Positions 43,399 through 54,721 of a stretch of 64,000 nucleotides of DNA are shown here, piece after piece; the first letter of the stretch is position 1; every line of letters starts with the position of its first letter. Both the position numbers and the translations under genes were made by a program. Where the stretch lies: assembly GCA_024180945.1 (NCBI GenBank), contig JAKSGN010000003.1, positions 2,294,001 through 2,358,000 on the forward strand, read 5' to 3'. Source of the stretch: Macrophomina tecta. Taxonomy: Eukaryota > Ascomycota > Dothideomycetes > Botryosphaeriales > Botryosphaeriaceae. Under the pieces are notes generated by a model, which saw only the letters and a list, made by a program, of their open reading frames with translations, made no database searches and had not been told where the DNA came from.

Positions 43399-45692
43399 AT
43401 GGACGTCAACATATCCTCACTGCCCCAATCCAATGCCCCGTCAAGTTCTTCCTCCGTGGTACCCTCTGACAGTGCCTCACAAGTTGCCAGCACACTGTCA
43501 GAACCCGAGGCATCGTCAGCTCAGCATACGGTCAAGAGACGGAAACTGAGAGCCACATCAACATGGGATCACTTTCGAGAAGCTCAAGGCGACGAGCCAC
43601 GTACTATGAGCGGGAAATTACTTCACTACTGCACGCGTTGTCGCAATCCATCCTGGTCAACCCACATATCTGGCAACGCACGCTATCATCTCGAGAAGGC
43701 TCATCACATACTTGTTCGAGAGGATTCAAAATCTCAAAACAGGCGCCAACTAGCCATCGAAAATGCCTTCGCAAGAACAACCGGCAAGCGGCTGCAGCAA
43801 GTCAGGGAGAATGAGATGAACACTCTACGGAGTGTAATCAATGTCGATGCCTTTCGAGAGGCACAGATGTTGCTATCCGCACATAAACATTTACCGCTCA
43901 ACTTCGTAACCTGGCCGGAATACCAGGCACTTCTGGCCGCGATAAACCCTGCCGTTGAAGAGTTCCTAACTGATTCCGGTAGCACAGTTGCGGCGGACTT
44001 GGATAGGGCCTACGATGCGCATCAACAATCCGTAAAGGAATGGCTAGAACGTGCCCGGAGCCTCGTACACATTGCTATGGACGTATGGTCTTCTCCTCAG
44101 CGGAAGGCCTATATCGCTGTTCACGCCCAATGGGTTGACGAGGCCTACAAACCTCGGAAAGCATTGCTAGGGCTACCAAACCTCCGCCGCTCTCACGCCG
44201 GCACGGCTATGGCACCTCACTTGATGACGATTATCCGACAGTACCACTTAGCGCCCCGAATCGGCTACTTCACTGGGGACAATGACGCAAAGAATGACAC
44301 CTGTCTCCGCCAACTTGCTGTTGAGCTGTCGCAAGAGTACGGCCTTACACTTGACCCAGTGTCCTCTCGAACGCGGTGTGCCGGCCACATCATTAACTTG
44401 TCCCTTCAAGCCTTTCTCTTTGCAACTAGTGAGGACGCTCTGCAGGCCGCAATTGCGCAGGCGCAACACGAGGTAAATGATGTAACAGTTGCGGACGCGT
44501 TACACGACCAAATTCAGTCGAACACTTGTCACAAGAGTCACGACAGGCGCAAGAAACGCCATGACACTGCCGGCTGGCGGAGCATCGGCCCAATGGGTAA
44601 ACTCCACAACATTGCGGTGTTCATCCGTAATTCCACAGTGCGCAACGATGCATGGGATGACATTGCAGAAAAGGCGCTTGGAATTGACAATATCACCCGT
44701 TGGAACTCATGGTTCAAGTTGCTTGATGCGGCTATCAGCCAAGAGGGTCCATTGTCAATATTCCTCAACCAATACCACAACGAGCTGGAAGACGACATCC
44801 TCACACATGATGATTGGCAAGTACTCAAAATGACTCACGAGTTCTTGCAGCCGTTTTACCAAGCGACCTTGGAGCAGCAAATGGAGTGGGCATCAATAGA
44901 TCAGGTGCTAGAGAATATGGATATTCTTTTCATGCAGTTTGAGAATGCCAAGGTAAGCCATGGACGGCTCGATCGATTACCAGACCTGGACTGATGTTAA
45001 AGCAGGGCAAATACGCCAGCAACGCGCGTATGGTTCATTCCATTCACATGGGTTGGTGGGTTCTCTCGAAGTATTATGAAGAGAGTGACAGAAACCCAAT
45101 ATATGCCACGGCATTATTGCTCCATCCAGAAAAGCGCCGGAGGTACCTTGACCGCCACTGGGCAGAGGAATGGAGGCAGACCGCTATTGCTGGTGCACGG
45201 CAGCATTGGGCGAAGTACAAGGACCGGCCACTCCCGTCGGAGTCCGCGGCTCGGCTGAACGACGAACGACGGGAAGTAACACCGTACGAGCGTATCAAGC
45301 AGTCAATGAGTGTCTTGGATGAACCCGGAGATGAGGATGAATTCGAAAAATTCGTCAATTCTCCGCCAAGACCTATGACGACCAAAACACCGCTTGAATG
45401 GTGGTGTCGAGAAGAACAGAGGATTGAGTATCCACGTTTACACCAATTGGCCATTGACATACTAAGTGTGCCGGCGATGTCCGACGATCCGGAACGGGTA
45501 TTCTCTTGCGCAAGGCGGACAATTTCTTGGGACAGGGCACGGCTCTCGCCTGATACTATCGAGAAGCTTCAATGCCTGAGCAACTGGGTGAAGAATGACT
45601 TGGTCCGCAAAGTCTACGTGGCAGTAGATGGTAAGGTCATGGATATTGCTGGCGGCAACGACGACATGCATGGCGCTTCAGTTTTATATTAA
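43399..45692 (+). CDS. hAT transposase (BED finger, RNase-H-like core, hATC dimerisation domain)
   Basis: A cut-and-paste transposase of about 746 residues. Exon 1 is 43399-44952, exon 2 is 45006-45692, with a 53-bp GTAAGC..CAG intron between them. Residues about 50-100 form a BED zinc finger: TWDHFREAQGDE followed by HYCTRCRNPSWSTHISGNAR and YHLEKAH. The catalytic core has LVHIAMDVWSSPQRKAYIAV, YFTGDNDAKNDTCLRQLAVE (a core acidic residue), RCAGHIINLSLQAFLF and ITRWNSWFKLLD. The C-terminal hATC block is LAIDILSVPAMSDDPERVFS followed by CARRTISWDRARLSP. All motifs are present and both frames are uninterrupted. The flanking inverted repeats and fresh target duplication suggest that it is or was recently active. 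Confidence 0.93.
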
Positions 45693-45773
45693 TAATTATT
45701 GATAAGCTTAGCAATCGATAATAATATTAGGATCTGCCAATGAATACATAAGAATATGTCAATATTATGTATT

Positions 45774-45794
45774 TATTTATTATTGGGATGTCTG
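45774..45794 (-). repeat. Right terminal inverted repeat of the first hAT
   Basis: Its reverse complement reads CAGACATCCCA, then A, then TAATAAATA, matching the left end except at position 12. Confidence 0.92.
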
Positions 45795-45802
45795 GCGACG
45801 GC
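45795..45802. repeat. Right target-site duplication GCGACGGC of the first hAT
   Basis: Perfect copy of 43062-43069, directly abutting the outer end of the right inverted repeat. Confidence 0.95.
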
Positions 45803-45871
45803 GAGGCCGGCGATGCCGCTGCCAATAATGGCAATGTCGAGCTTTTTGGGACTGGATGCTGGGTCAGCCAT

Positions 45872-46805
45872 TCTGGCGTCGCGCGATGAATGCCAGTGGT
45901 CAGCAGGAATTTCTGTTGGAACAAGTGATGTGACAGCTTATTCAGTAGTAATGGGATGAATTGGCTATACTTGGCGAAAGCCAAAATCACGTGATTGGTA
46001 CAACAATTTCTCTTTTTTTTTTTTTTTTTTTTTTTTGCTCTCGGGATGAGGAGAGGTCGGTGGGGGAGCGTGCGGAATTTATACTGCCGATCGCGGCGTA
46101 AGAGCTAATGCACGAACCCTTAGTTCCATGTTGCTCTGGAAAAAGTTTCGAAGTGGCTAGATTCCTGCAGTTCTCTGAGGTGTCGACCGGTGGGTGAGGT
46201 CTGCGAACCCACATGATTCGCTCCTCTCCCGCGGCCGTTGCTTGCGCGTGAGGGCCCAAAATGTGGGAATAGCATCGGAAAACGGAAGGTACGCACCATT
46301 CCATCTACAGTAGTTTAGCTAAGTATTCTAACTCAGACTACATCAGTCGGTGTCCATCGCAACTAAGCACCGGAAAGGAGGGGTTGGTGGTTGCAAAACT
46401 TACCCCACCTTAACCCTGAGTGATGACGAGTAGGGCTCGGCATTGAACCCTTTTCAACTCCGCAGGATTGGAACTCATGTGCCTCCAATCATATTAAGTT
46501 CCTTTGCTGCCTGGATCACCTGCATAACAAGATATCAAGCTATTTGTTTACAGGGCTCTGTCGCGTACTTTGGCGCGCTGGAGAGAAGCAAAACTCATCC
46601 TTACGCTGCCTCAGCTACACAAAGGCATCTTGAAAGATGGGTAAAGTATAAGACGAATATAGCTGCAATATATCATTGGGAAGAAGCACTTGAATCGCAA
46701 ATCATGCATGATGACGTAAACGGTTCCAGCGAATGGTCTGACCCTGCAGAGGCGTCAAGATCAAATCCAATGGCACCATACTGATTAAAATACGTGAGGA
46801 AAAAT
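45872..46805. other. Promoter side of the disrupted monooxygenase; 24-T run
   Basis: This intergenic stretch lies upstream of the split gene and carries 24 consecutive T at 46013-46036. The frames at 45987-46304 and 46443-46784 have no recognisable motif. Confidence 0.5.
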
Positions 46806-47165
46806 TTAAGCAAACTTGCTGGTACCCGTCTTACGATCCGCCGCCATGCCTTCTGCCCTCTCTTTCTCTTTGACCGGATCATAGCCCTCCTTTCCCTCAC
46901 CACTCCGCTCCGTCGAACTCTCGTTGCCCCCCTTCACTGTGTTCTTGTAGTCTTGCTGCGAAGCACTTGAGAGAGGGTCGGTGTTGCGAGACTCGGTGCG
47001 CGGTTCCCTGCTGGCGGCGGCATCGGGCTGGTTGACCTGCGGATCGGTGCCCATGGTTTCCTCGGTCTTCCATGATACTGCGCGGGCGCGGCTCCCGGCC
47101 GCCATGGGAGCGAACTTGTGAGGCTGGAGAGCCCCGCGAAACAAGGTACGTCTGATGGGCTGCAT
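46806..47165 (-). CDS. Small hydrophilic hypothetical protein, 119 residues
   Basis: An uninterrupted frame. The N-terminus is basic and amphipathic (MQPIRRTLFRGALQPHKFAP), like a mitochondrial presequence. The rest is Gly/Ser/Lys/Glu-rich and disordered (TVKGGNESSTERSGEGKEGY, DPVKEKERAEGMAADRKTGT), ending SKFA. I have an impression that short fungal proteins with this composition are widespread, but I cannot name the family. The plus-strand shadow frames are poorer. Introns are not needed. Function unknown. Confidence 0.5.
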   Translation of the reverse strand: MQPIRRTLFRGALQPHKFAPMAAGSRARAVSWKTEETMGTDPQVNQPDAAASREPRTESRNTDPLSSASQQDYKNTVKGGNESSTERSGEGKEGYDPVKEKERAEGMAADRKTGTSKFA

Positions 47166-48175
47166 TGCTACAGATCAGGAACTGGATGATCGCTGGGCGA
47201 GGCTTTGCGAGGTTGATGCCGTTTCGTCGGATAGTGTACCGGGGGGATGAGAAGTGTCGCAAGACAAGGTCGTTGGCGGTATGTTCAAAATGGCGAAGGA
47301 TGTTGTGCATCTCACTCTCAAAATGGGCTTAAAAGCGAGGATACACGCGTTGACGCATGACTGACATAAAGAGAATGCGAGATGTCATAGCCGCATCATC
47401 GCATCTTCGGCTGAGACGCGCGCACTCCAACAATGCACTTACCAAACGCGCAACCTTGAGCGCAAATCCAGCTTTGAGGGTTTAGTCCCATTTCAAGGCC
47501 GTAGGTTGTACTTTTACATGCCCAGATCAGCGCGGTGCTTCCACCGTGGCCGCTTATGCCGGATACGGCAAGTCTGGCCAGGCAAACTTGCTTAGTAAGG
47601 GAACAGGTCTTTTGTACCCTCCTCAACGCTATTTGGTTCTGATATCACACTGCCCATCTCTATGCTTTACTCACTAGCTTTAGCAAGCACCTCGACGTCC
47701 CATATCTACACTGTCATCAGCAGATTAGCAACAATCATTGTGCCGCCGGCAGCCGTTGTGTACGGAACTGCTGCTTGTTCGGAGGGCTGAGCCGTGTAGT
47801 CCGATCAGGTGCCCAAAGTTTATCAAGATAGCGTTTACAGCACCTCCAATGAACCTCCAGCGCGGCTTATCTTTATACTCGATTTGGGTTTGGCCTCGGA
47901 CTCGGCACGACATAGCGAGGCGGGGGGGGACACGGAGCTCCGGCGGATGCGGATCGGTCCGCGTATGTGCGGACCGCCACCAAGCTGACGGACGCAGATA
48001 CCCCGCGATAACGGTCTCCTTATAGATATACTGGAGAACTCTGCTTGTTTTGCAGGAAGTCCATATCGATACCCGGAGTGAGGCAACCTGGACTACGCAA
48101 GACACACTGCGGCAGAACACTTGATACCCTTTAGCATTTCACTCACCGTTCCGGGAAACCCCGCACACCTTTAAA
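47166..48175. other. Intergenic
   Basis: About 1 kb between the divergent small hypothetical gene and the second FAD monooxygenase, so it may hold both promoters. Frames at 47396-47626 and 47725-48120 (minus) have no motif. Confidence 0.45.
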
Positions 48176-49845
48176 ATGGGTTCTCTACCGACCGGAGGCT
48201 GGAGGCAGCTTGATGTCGGAGTTATTGGAGGCGGCATTGGCGGCATGTCCGTAGCCATTGCGCTGAGGCGCGCTGGCCACAAGGTTTCCATCTACGAACG
48301 CAACGACTTCGCCGGCGAGGTCGGCGCATCGGTGTCTTGCGCCGCCAACGGCACCCGCTGGCTCCACGAGTGGGAAGTGGACGTGGAGAAGGGCGACCCG
48401 GTCGTCCTTAAGAAGCTCATCAACCGCGACTGGAAGACGGGTGAGCCCGTCAGCGTCTACGATCTGGACGACTACGAAGAGCGCTGGGGCTACGTCTACA
48501 ACATGTTCCACCGCCAGTACATGCACGCCATGCTGAAGGACTCAGCGCTGGGTGAGGAGGGTAAGGGCACGCCCGCAAAGCTGTTCGTCCACCATAGGGT
48601 TAGTTACATCGAGCTTCCACGGCCAAATCCTCTCTGACAGAACGACGGCACAGTGCAAGGACATCGACCTCTCGACCGGCCGGATCGAGTTCGAGAACGG
48701 CAACACCGCGCAGCATGACCTGGTCATCGGCGCGGACGGCATCGGCTCCGCCGTGCGCGGCATCATCGGCGTGCGCCCGGAGAAGCGGCCCGCCGACTCG
48801 AGCTGCCTGCACGCCAACGTGCTGACCGAGGACGCGGTGCGGCTCGGCCTCGTCGACTACTCGCAAGACGCCGCGCTCGAGTACTGGGGCGGCCAGGAGG
48901 GCAAGTGGGACAAGATCGTGCTGTCTCCATGCAACGGCGGCAAGCTGCTGTCGTACTACTGCTTCTTCCCCCGCGACAAGGGCGACTACACCAACCAGGC
49001 TTGGGGTGTCGAGGACCGCCCCGTCGAGGAGCTGCTTGCCCCCTACCCCGAGCTGGATGCACAGGTGCGCGCGCATCTGGCCATAGGCAAGGATATTCAG
49101 CCGTGGAGGCTGTGGATGCAGTAAGTTTCCTCTGGCTTTTTCTTTTCCTCTCCCCCCCTTTTTTTGGTGCTGTGGGACTGTTCATTTACTGGTTTTTCAC
49201 AGTGACCCCTATCCGTATATCGCCAAGAGCATGGTTTGCCTGTTGGGCGACGCAGGGCATCCGGTAAACACATTTCAATCTACCCGTCTTCTTGACGTAA
49301 TTTGCTGAACCCTGATCGCAGATGATGCCTCACCAAAGCCAGGGCGCGTGCATGGCGATCGAAGATGCGGCCGCGCTGGGCATCCTCTTCAACCCGCAAT
49401 ACTTCAACGGCGACGTCGCCGACACGCTGTCGGTATACGAGGCCGTCCGTCTGCCGCGCGCCACCCGCGTCCAGCAGGCCGCCGCGAAGGCGGCGTATAA
49501 CATCAACGAGCGCATCGGTGAGTTTCTGCCAGTCTTTAGCAACTTCTCTAGGTTGCGCTCTCGCTGACAAGGCTCAGGTTTCTCGAGTAACACAAATATC
49601 GGAACATACAAGGTCGAGGACGAGAAAAAGAAACTGACCATTGAGGAAATGAACGCGTACGTAAACCTCGACAGCAAACATGCGCCGAGACCCGGACTGA
49701 CGTTTAGCTAGTTACGACATGTACAAGGACATCGAGGAAGTCCTTGCTCAACGGAGAGGGACTAAGTTCAACGAGAAGTGGGCCAAGGGCCTGCCCTTCG
49801 GCCTGCAGTTGGCAGGAGGGGTAGTTGTTGGCGCTACAGCGTGAG
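48176..49845 (+). CDS. FAD-dependent monooxygenase (salicylate-hydroxylase-like), intact
   Basis: A single-component flavoprotein that would hydroxylate an aromatic or polyketide substrate using NAD(P)H and oxygen. The N-terminal nucleotide-binding motif is VGVIGGGIGGMSVAIALRRA followed by GHKVSIYER. The DG motif is HDLVIGADGIGSAVRGIIGV, and the GD motif VCLLGDAGHPMMPHQSQGAC spans an intron between its HP and MMPHQ. IEDAAALGILF follows. The gene needs about five introns, near 48599-48653, 49122-49199, 49263-49319, 49518-49577 and 49655-49711. The last exons encode FSSNTNIGTYKVEDEKKKLT and DMYKDIEEVLAQRRGTKFNE, ending in a hydrophobic tail (LPFGLQLAGGVVVGATA) that might anchor it to a membrane. 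It is only distantly similar to the split monooxygenase at 41.6-45.9 kb. Confidence 0.88.
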
Positions 49846-50371
49846 ATGTGGTGATGGAGTGATGGCGATTGCGATTCAATTATGTGCACAAAATTTTTCT
49901 GGTAGCTGCAAAAGCTGGCAAATTTGTAGGCGTTTAGTTGTATTTCAGGATATCCAATTATTGTGTTCAAATGTACTGTCAGCTGCCGTATCTGATTCAT
50001 GCGATGAAAGCAATACCAGGTGGGGACGCCGGATGTTTCGCTGTGAAGCTTAGTTGTCCATTCTCCTACTTATCTCCCTGAACGCCATCCCACTGCGTTT
50101 CATCTCTTAGGCCGGGGGACATGATCATAGTCAAGTGTTTTATTTTGTGTCTCACCTACAGCCTTGGCTTTGATGCAGCATTGGAACACAGTCACTTCAG
50201 GTCGAGCGAGGGAGTGTGGTTGTGTGCGTAATACAAGCGAGGTCTAGCCCCGTCTCTATTTATTGATTTAAATAGTCTTCTTGCCTTTAAAATAATTACA
50301 TACAAGAAACAAGCGGATTATTCACAATGGGCATCCGCGAAAGCCAGCCCAAGCGGCCGTTGGCGAGCCGT
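49846..50371. other. Intergenic, convergent 3' regions
   Basis: 526 bp between the stops of the monooxygenase (plus) and the pectate lyase (minus). It is AT-rich near 50250-50300. No gene seen. Confidence 0.5.
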
Positions 50372-51235
50372 CTAGCAAGAGGGGATGTCGGAGTAGACGC
50401 AGTTGTCGGAAGGACCGGAGCCGATCTTGGAGGGCTCCTCGTCGTTGTTGTTGGTACCCTTGTACTCGACGCAGATGTCCTTGACGGAAGAGGCGCAGGT
50501 GTCCCTGAAGGTGGCAACGTCGCCGTAGTTGGAGTTGATGCCGGTGAGGACCTTGCCGTTGTAGGCCTTGACGTTGGAGATGTTGACGTTGCGGGTGCCG
50601 CCGTTCTGCTTGCAGTCTGGAACACGCGTGTGAGCAGGTGAATGAGGGATGGAGGTGGGCAGAAGCCGGGGGAAACTTACTGCCGCAAGAGCGATACAGC
50701 TTGCCGAAGTCGACAACGGTGAAGCCGTCGATGGTCACATCGCCGACACCGTTGTGCTGGAGGACCTTGTCGTCGGCGCCCTGGGCACCACCGCCGATGA
50801 CCTTGGCGTCACCGTCACCCTTGAAGGTAAGAGCGTCTGAGATGACGTTAGCTGTGAAGTGCTTCAGTGGATGGAAGAAGACAAACCCTCGCAGACGGCG
50901 CTCCACCAGACGTTCTCTAGGGTGCAGCTGCCCATGCAGTGGATACCCTCGATCTGGTCCTCGCCAATGATGACGTTCTTGAGGGTAGCACCGTCCTCAA
51001 GCTGGAAGACGGCGTCCTTGTTGCCACCCTCCTTCTGGCCAGTGCAGGAAACACCACGGCCGTAGGTCTTCATGCCACCATCGAAAGTGCCGGTGATGGA
51101 CTTGACCTCATCGTAGGTGACAGAGCCCTTGGAGGAGGGGATGGGGAGGGTGGCGCGGACGCGGAGGGGCTCGGAGGGAGCCGCCATGCCGGTGGCGGCG
51201 AGGAGGGAAAGGCCGAGAACGATCTTGGACTGCAT
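50372..51235 (-). CDS. Secreted pectate lyase, polysaccharide lyase family 3
   Basis: A calcium-dependent enzyme that cleaves pectate by beta-elimination in plant cell walls. The signal peptide is [19 protein letters not shown]. The PL3 landmark [20 protein letters not shown] follows the propeptide-like segment. [20 protein letters not shown], then [20 protein letters not shown], form the conserved core. After an intron comes [20 protein letters not shown] and [19 protein letters not shown] second intron (donor GTAAGT after YRSCG) leads to [20 protein letters not shown] and a Cys-terminated end. Length (about 245 residues) and Cys spacing fit the family. The second hAT element lies 275 bp upstream of the start. 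A TATA-like ACATATAAG lies at about 51371-51379. Confidence 0.93.
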
Positions 51236-51501
51236 TTTGTATGTTGTTAAACGAAGGTAGGGGATGATCACAGATCTATCCGGTAATTGTTTGAAAGAGG
51301 GGAAGTGGTGAGGAAAGAAGGAAGAGAATGTTGGTGATGAGAAGCGTTTTCCGATGGCAGAACAGAGGACTTATATGTCACTCTTGATGCATTGTATCCC
51401 GGCAGGAGGCTCAACCTCCCCGAGAGAAACAATCTGGAACGGGCCAGGTGTGGAGCTCGTACTATGAAACTCCCGTGAACTAATCTCGATAGGGCCCTGT
51501 G
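51236..51501 (-). promoter_or_regulatory. Promoter of the pectate lyase, bounded by a transposon
   Basis: Only 266 bp separate the start codon from the 8-bp duplication at the edge of the second hAT. A TATA-like element (reverse complement of TTATATGT at 51371-51378) lies about 136 bp before the ATG. Any enhancer that lay further out has been displaced by 3.2 kb. Confidence 0.5.
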
Positions 51502-51509
51502 TGCTCGCC
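51502..51509. repeat. Left target-site duplication TGCTCGCC of the second hAT
   Basis: Identical to 54739-54746, immediately outside the left inverted repeat. Confidence 0.93.
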
Positions 51510-51526
51510 CAGGCTGGATTATGATA
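51510..51526 (+). repeat. Left terminal inverted repeat of the second hAT
   Basis: CAGGCTGGATTATGATA, identical to the reverse complement of 54722-54738. Confidence 0.92.
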
Positions 51527-52396
51527 ATTTATTATCGTTTCTTATCGATAACTATCGCTATCACCTCTTATCGATAATTATCAATAATTATCATGATACC
51601 TTGGCATTTTCTTGGCATTGGGATGAAAATCATCAACAACGCGTTCAACGCGTCGTAAGCCATCAACAAACATGTTCAACGCATCGTAAACCATCGACGA
51701 TGCGCCCTACACGTCGTAGTCGACGGCAATTATCTGTCAGCACCGTCCTCGCGGTGTCGAATCCCGTGTCGTCCAGCTTCAACCCAAAGCCCAACGACCC
51801 GATTCACGACATCACCACTTCGTCCCGCTCGCTTCTGCTCCGCATCTCAGCTTCCTTCATTTTCGACAGCCGAAGCTTCGACTCAATACTCGAGCCTTCT
51901 CTTCGTCGAATTCTCCGGTTGCTTGTGAAATTGCGACTCTCTGAGACGTCGCGTCTCAACCTTTCGTCCTTTACTCGCGAGTTGCGAACTCCGCAACAAC
52001 CTTTTGAGTTCCCACCAAAACCTTCTTATGTTTCAAGTAGATTCACTCGCATGATATAGGTCAAGTTGGCGCAGCCAAACTTGACTTCCTTTCCTTGCGT
52101 AACGTCCTGTCGACCAATCCAAGTCTGCTTTGTTCCTGTCCCGGCCCTGCTCGTGACACTTACCTGCATGGTCGAGTACGACAACTCTTACACTTCACTT
52201 TCCACCAGACGCACTCATCAGATGAGTGGCACTCTGGCAACTTTCACCATCTAATAAACTGAACCCCAGGATATGCGCACCAAAGGACACAATGTCAGCT
52301 CAGGAGCTAATATGCTGCCAACTGTGCTGTCTGTAAATAGGCCCTCGGCCGTACCATCACAACCCACCACGTTCTTTCAACTATTACGTACGAATT

Positions 52397-54508
52397 ATGG
52401 ATTCCGAGGCGGATTCATCTCTTTTGACGCCTTCAACTGTCCAAGTTTCGACCGAAAGCCGATCCAAAAAGCTTCCAAAGGTAAAGAGGGGATCTGCTCA
52501 TGAGACATGGGCTCACACTCGTCCGGCACGCGATGGAGAGGATTCTCGTCTCAAGTTCTGCACACATTGCACAGAATCACCGTACAGCACCAAAACCAGT
52601 ACGAATATGCGGTTGCATCTCAAATCAAAGCATGGAATCAAAGTCGACGTATCTCCAGGTCCAACCAAGGAAGAAGCAGCCCAACAGCTACAGCAGCTTT
52701 ATTCCCAAGCAGAGTCTTCCGGTCAGACCAACGAGATCGACACCCGAGTCTGCCGAAAACACCTGAATTCGGCCGTGATTACTGAGGCTTTGGTTACGCT
52801 GACCGTCGTACGGAATCTCCCTTTCCGAGCCGTCCAATGGCCTGAATTTCATGCTTTTTGCCAGACGCTCAACCCAGAATCGTCTGGCATCATCACTACA
52901 GCGCATTCTCAGATCACGAACAAGATTGGAGAGTCCTGGCTCACCCACAAAGATGACGTACGTAAAAAACTTCAGTCGGCCATATCAAGCATTCATCTTT
53001 CGCTTGATATCTGGACCTCCCCAAACCGGCTACTTCTTCTTGGGGTCTGCGCGCATTTTGTTGATCGGAGTTCAGAGGATCTTACAAAGGCCCTCCTTGC
53101 GCTTCGTCCTATCGGAAACCACGGCGGAGACGAGCAATTCGCGACTCTAATCCCCGTCCTGGAGGACTACGGGATCCAACGGAAGCTTGGGTCTATCGTC
53201 AGCGACAACGCCTCGTCGAACGATACGCTTTGTCGTGCGGTAGAGAACCACTTGCGTGAAGAGGAGGGCATGGCCTGGGATGCCACCCGTTGGCGAGTCC
53301 GCTGCATCGGTCACATCATCAACCTGGCCGTCCAAGCCTTTCTGTTTTGTGACCGGATCGAATTAGAGCGACTAGAGTCGTACGACGAACAGGAAGGCAA
53401 TGGGAAGCTAGGGGACGAAGCGGCGAAACGGGCAACCTTCCGGACTCTGGGGCCGCTCGGCAAGCTTCACAATATCGTCGTCCACATTCGCACTTCCGCC
53501 GGTCGCGCCAAGGAGTTCAAAGAACTGGCGGGCAGAATGATTCCACTTGACAATCGTACAAGGTGGAATAGCTGGTTTCTCATGCTAGCTGTGGCCGACC
53601 AGAAAGCGGGACCTGTGGACACCTACACCAAGAACCACCTTGCCACACTCCAAGCCGACTATCTCTCCCCAAAGGACTGGGAACAGCTCCGAAAGATTAA
53701 GGATTTCCTTCAACCCTTCCACCAGGCAACTCTGGAGACCCAGAAAGGCAACGCGACCATCAATCGAGTACTATTCACTATAGATATTATAATTGGGTAC
53801 CTTCAAGACGCGTCTATAAGTTAACATCATCCTAGATTAGGCAATACTAACACCGTGCCACAGTCGAAACATACTTCTAACAAACCGTTCAAGCGTCGGA
53901 TTAAAAATGCGTGGAACACCTTCGATAAGTACTACACCAAAACGGACGAATCGGCCCTCTACGCCGCCGCCCTGGTTCTCCATCCGAAGCGTCGGACGAA
54001 GTATATTAAGGCAAATTAGAAGCCAAAATAGATCGAGGACGCATTGGAAAAGATTAAAGAGCTTTAGAAGGCCTACCGGGAAATAACTCCTAATCCTTCA
54101 ATTTCCTCGTTCCGCGAAAGGACCCCTGAGGAGGAGGAGCTCAGTCCATTCGATCGGATCGCTCAGAAGCTGGGGGAGTATTATAAACCGGTAAGTCAGA
54201 ATAAATATAAAGACTATTATAGTGAAAATCCGATCGAGATTAGCAAGACGCCGGCGCTCAAATAGTGGGGTCAAGAGCAACAAACTGTACGGTGGCCACG
54301 GTTATCGCGCATAGCATTTAATATTCTTTCAATTCCGGCTATGAGCGATGAACCAGAGCGAGTGTTTTCCGGGGCACGTCGCACAGTATCGTGGGAAAGG
54401 GCACAGATGGGAGCTGAGACCCTTGAGAAAGTGGAATGCTTGAAGCATTGGAAACGAAATGGTATTTTAGACACAACGATTGAGATGGGAGGTTCAGTAT
54501 CGCCCTAA
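52397..54508 (+). pseudogene. hAT transposase, broken by four Trp-to-TAG changes and a lost splice donor
   Basis: The first exon (52397 to about 53815) is fully open: a BED finger (RLKFCTHCTESPYSTKTSTN, MRLHLKSKHG), SSIHLSLDIWTSPNRLLLLG, GSIVSDNASSNDTLCRAVEN, RVRCIGHIINLAVQAFLFCD and LDNRTRWNSWFLML. The expected intron (53816-53863) has a perfect TACTAAC branch site and a CAG acceptor but starts ATAAGT where GTAAGT is expected. The second exon, to 54508, has TAG at 54017, 54029, 54065 and 54263. The first, second and fourth align with Trp in the intact element (HWAEEWR and EWWCREE). The hATC block is still readable: FNILSIPAMSDEPERVFSGA and RRTVSWERAQMG. All five changes are G-to-A on the plus strand. 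The gene cannot make a full transposase. Confidence 0.9.
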
Positions 54509-54721
54509 CGCCGACCTTTTCTTTCTTTTCTTCTTCATAGAACCTCATGGTAGTGAATTCAAGCAGTTACGCCCCACACCTGACAGTTTCCGATCCAAAA
54601 TTCTCTTCCAAACCCCAAAATCGACCCACTGATCACAATGCCAAGAAAATGCCAAGCTATCATCGATAATTATCGATAATCGGCTATCGATAGTGATACA
54701 TTATCGATAAGCTATCACTAC

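Larger units (their letters stand above)
43070..45794 (+). mobile_element. hAT-superfamily DNA transposon, apparently autonomous (2,725 bp)
   Basis: Defined on sequence alone. It has terminal inverted repeats beginning CAGACATCCCA at both ends, a perfect 8-bp target duplication (GCGACGGC) outside them, and a two-exon transposase with intact frames. The subterminal regions are AT-rich with many TAATAAATA/TTATTATT words that recur at both ends. An 8-bp duplication and a BED-finger plus hATC transposase are diagnostic of hAT elements. No RIP-type decay is visible, in contrast to the other transposons in the window. It interrupts codon 26 or so of a FAD monooxygenase. Confidence 0.95.
41617..45871 (-). 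pseudogene. FAD-dependent aromatic monooxygenase split by a hAT transposon
   Basis: A salicylate-hydroxylase-like flavoprotein gene. The 5' piece (45871-45795) encodes MADPASSPKKLDIAIIGSGI and AGLAVA, with the FAD-binding GxGxxG. The remainder resumes at 43069 as AIGLLQANIAVTIYEAANAF. Further motifs are GVGLGLAPNALKALHLI, DAVIGCDGVKSRARQVLLGE and, after an intron (about 42159-42390), ICLAGDAAHASTPHQGAGAA (the GD motif). It ends FDWIWDVDLVGDAEGAKEAF and a stop at 41617. The two pieces are separated exactly by the 2,725-bp element at 43070-45794 and both keep the duplicated GCGACGGC (43062-43069, 45795-45802). No other damage is visible, so the loss appears recent. Without excision the start and nucleotide-binding motif are cut off. 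Confidence 0.9.

Noticed and set aside
51499..52059. 186-codon frame at the left end of the second hAT
   Set aside because: It begins at the target duplication and reads through the AT-rich inverted repeat; no transposase motif.
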